Assembly: GCA_902779075.1 (NCBI GenBank)
Contig: CACZAK010000015.1
Span: forward strand, 1-40,393
Reading direction: 5' to 3'
DNA: 40,393 nt
From: an uncultured bacterium
GTDB lineage: Bacteria > Verrucomicrobiota > Kiritimatiellia > RFP12 > UBA1067
Below, in pieces: positions 39,551 to 40,393 of this stretch. Below the pieces are notes generated by a model. That model saw nothing but the letters and a program-made list of their open reading frames with translations, was not told the origin of the DNA and made no database searches. The position numbers and the translations under genes are program-made. Every line of letters starts with the position of its first letter. Position 1 is the stretch's first letter.

Positions 39551-40393
39551 TCATTCGCCGCAGGGACTTTCCAGCAGGTCGGCCATGGCGTCGCGCCAGC
39601 GGTAGACTGCGGCGGGGTCGCCCGTGTAGTTCCGCATCGTGTCCATCACGTCGCGTGGTACAGCGAGGAGTTCACGCGCGCGTTTCGCCCAGGCGTCGTT
39701 TGGGTCGGCGTGTGACTTGAGCTTCTTTTCGAGGAGGAGCGCATAGGCGTAGTCTTCAAGTCCGTCACGGAAGTTCTCGAGGCGGATGGTGGGGAGCGGC
39801 GTGCCATCAGGCCCGACGCACGTCCACGAGCCGTCGCCGTAGTACTTGGTCCAGCTGCGCGGATCCCAGTCCGTGAAGGGACCCGAGGTGATACACCGCT
39901 TGGAGTTCCAGATGGATATCTGGTAGTAGAGGAAGCCGTCGGGGCGCTGGCGCACGGTCTGCGCGCCCATGAGGAGGCGTCCCTCGATGGCGGGACACTC
40001 AATGAACATGTTGGCGTGGGGCGCGTGCGGGCCACAGCAGATGTACCACCAAACCTGGTGTCCGGCGGCGCGCGACTTCGCGGCCTTCTCCGAGTCGAAC
40101 TTCGGCGTGAGGGGCGTGAACCAGTCCATCACGTCGAGCGGCGTGTCCACGCCGAACTCGTGGTCGTAGGCAGTGGTGGATACGGGAACGCCCGGCAGCG
40201 CCTTCTTGATCTCGCCGACAGCTGCGCGGATGGCGGGGAAGTACTCCTTGTGTACCTCGTCGCACCCGTACACGTATGCGTAATCCTGCACGCCAATCTT
40301 CTTTGCGCCCTCGTAGAACTTTTTGAGACGCGGAATCGTCCTCTCGCGCCACTTCGCCATGTCAACCTCATTCGTGGACTTGGGATACGACCA
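39551..40393 (-). CDS. DUF4091 / GH123-like glycosidase, 5' truncated by window edge
   Basis: The C-terminal 280 residues of a glycoside hydrolase-like protein. The frame is open through the right edge (codons for WSYPKSTNEVD precede the Met at 40360), so that Met need not be the start. Visible features: AYVYGCDEVHKEY, a TIM-barrel strand with the acidic pair expected of GH123/DUF4091 enzymes; VSTTAYDHEF; MDWFTPLTPKFD; a WWYICCGP strand; and DGFLYYQISIWNS, all typical of DUF4091. The remainder (GTPLPTIRLENFRDGLEDY) is the usual closing segment. GH123 enzymes act on beta-N-acetylgalactosaminides; the DUF4091 branch is broader, so the substrate is uncertain. It is convergent with the accessory patch. 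Confidence 0.82.
   Translation of the reverse strand, partial: WSYPKSTNEVDMAKWRERTIPRLKKFYEGAKKIGVQDYAYVYGCDEVHKEYFPAIRAAVGEIKKALPGVPVSTTAYDHEFGVDTPLDVMDWFTPLTPKFDSEKAAKSRAAGHQVWWYICCGPHAPHANMFIECPAIEGRLLMGAQTVRQRPDGFLYYQISIWNSKRCITSGPFTDWDPRSWTKYYGDGSWTCVGPDGTPLPTIRLENFRDGLEDYAYALLLEKKLKSHADPNDAWAKRARELLAVPRDVMDTMRNYTGDPAAVYRWRDAMADLLESPCGE

Overview
The window looks like a chromosomal segment of an anaerobic, fermentative PVC-group bacterium, most likely Kiritimatiellota, Lentisphaerota or a related Verrucomicrobiota lineage. The clues are an [FeFe]-hydrogenase with NuoE/NuoF-type partners, an extracellular rhamnosidase and a DUF4091/GH123-like enzyme, a very long secreted repeat protein, GC-rich REP-like palindromes, an ECF sigma factor next to a Ser/Thr kinase, and a GTPase/GAP1/MotA-type cluster that I associate with Planctomycetes and relatives. 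This placement is inference from gene content; no rRNA or tRNA gene is visible.

Region 1 (2-8535) is GC-rich housekeeping and energy metabolism: the end of hydA, a Tat-exported metallophosphoesterase, then a hydC/nuoE - hydB/nuoF - GltD-like flavoprotein operon that should move electrons between NAD(P)H, ferredoxin-type centres and H2. tatA and uvrC follow as an overlapping pair. A 9-nt repeat family built on TCCGGA sits in frame in both nuoF and uvrC.

Region 2 (8605-18735) encodes secreted proteins: a 1528-aa repeat protein with LamG-like modules, a C10 (streptopain-like) cysteine protease with accessory domains, and a lipoprotein GH78 alpha-L-rhamnosidase. Region 3 (18743-23033) holds dtd, rpoN, an ECF sigma factor and a membrane Ser/Thr kinase in tight succession.

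Region 4 (23573-36440) is visibly lower in G+C and is the most interesting part. A tightly packed operon encodes an FHA-GYF-zinc-ribbon-GTPase protein, a GAP1-like membrane protein, a 916-aa membrane-anchored helical protein, a MotA/TolQ/ExbB-type proton channel and two different MotB/ExbD-like partners. A zinc-ribbon rhomboid protease and two proteins sharing modules with it or each other follow. I read this as a candidate proton-motive-force-driven, GTPase-controlled envelope machine, perhaps a conflict or stress system comparable in principle to Zorya, with the upstream kinase feeding the FHA domain. The combination is undescribed as far as I know, but I could not search.

Region 5 (36441-39550) is an accessory patch: an antitoxin/PIN toxin pair, a NadS-like regulator with an apparently leaderless self-overlapping promoter, mosaic repeats, and fragments of three decayed genes (C-terminal domain of a secreted protein, a Sel1 repeat, a NYN nuclease). 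Region 6 (39551 to the right end) is the 3' part of a DUF4091/GH123-like gene on the minus strand.
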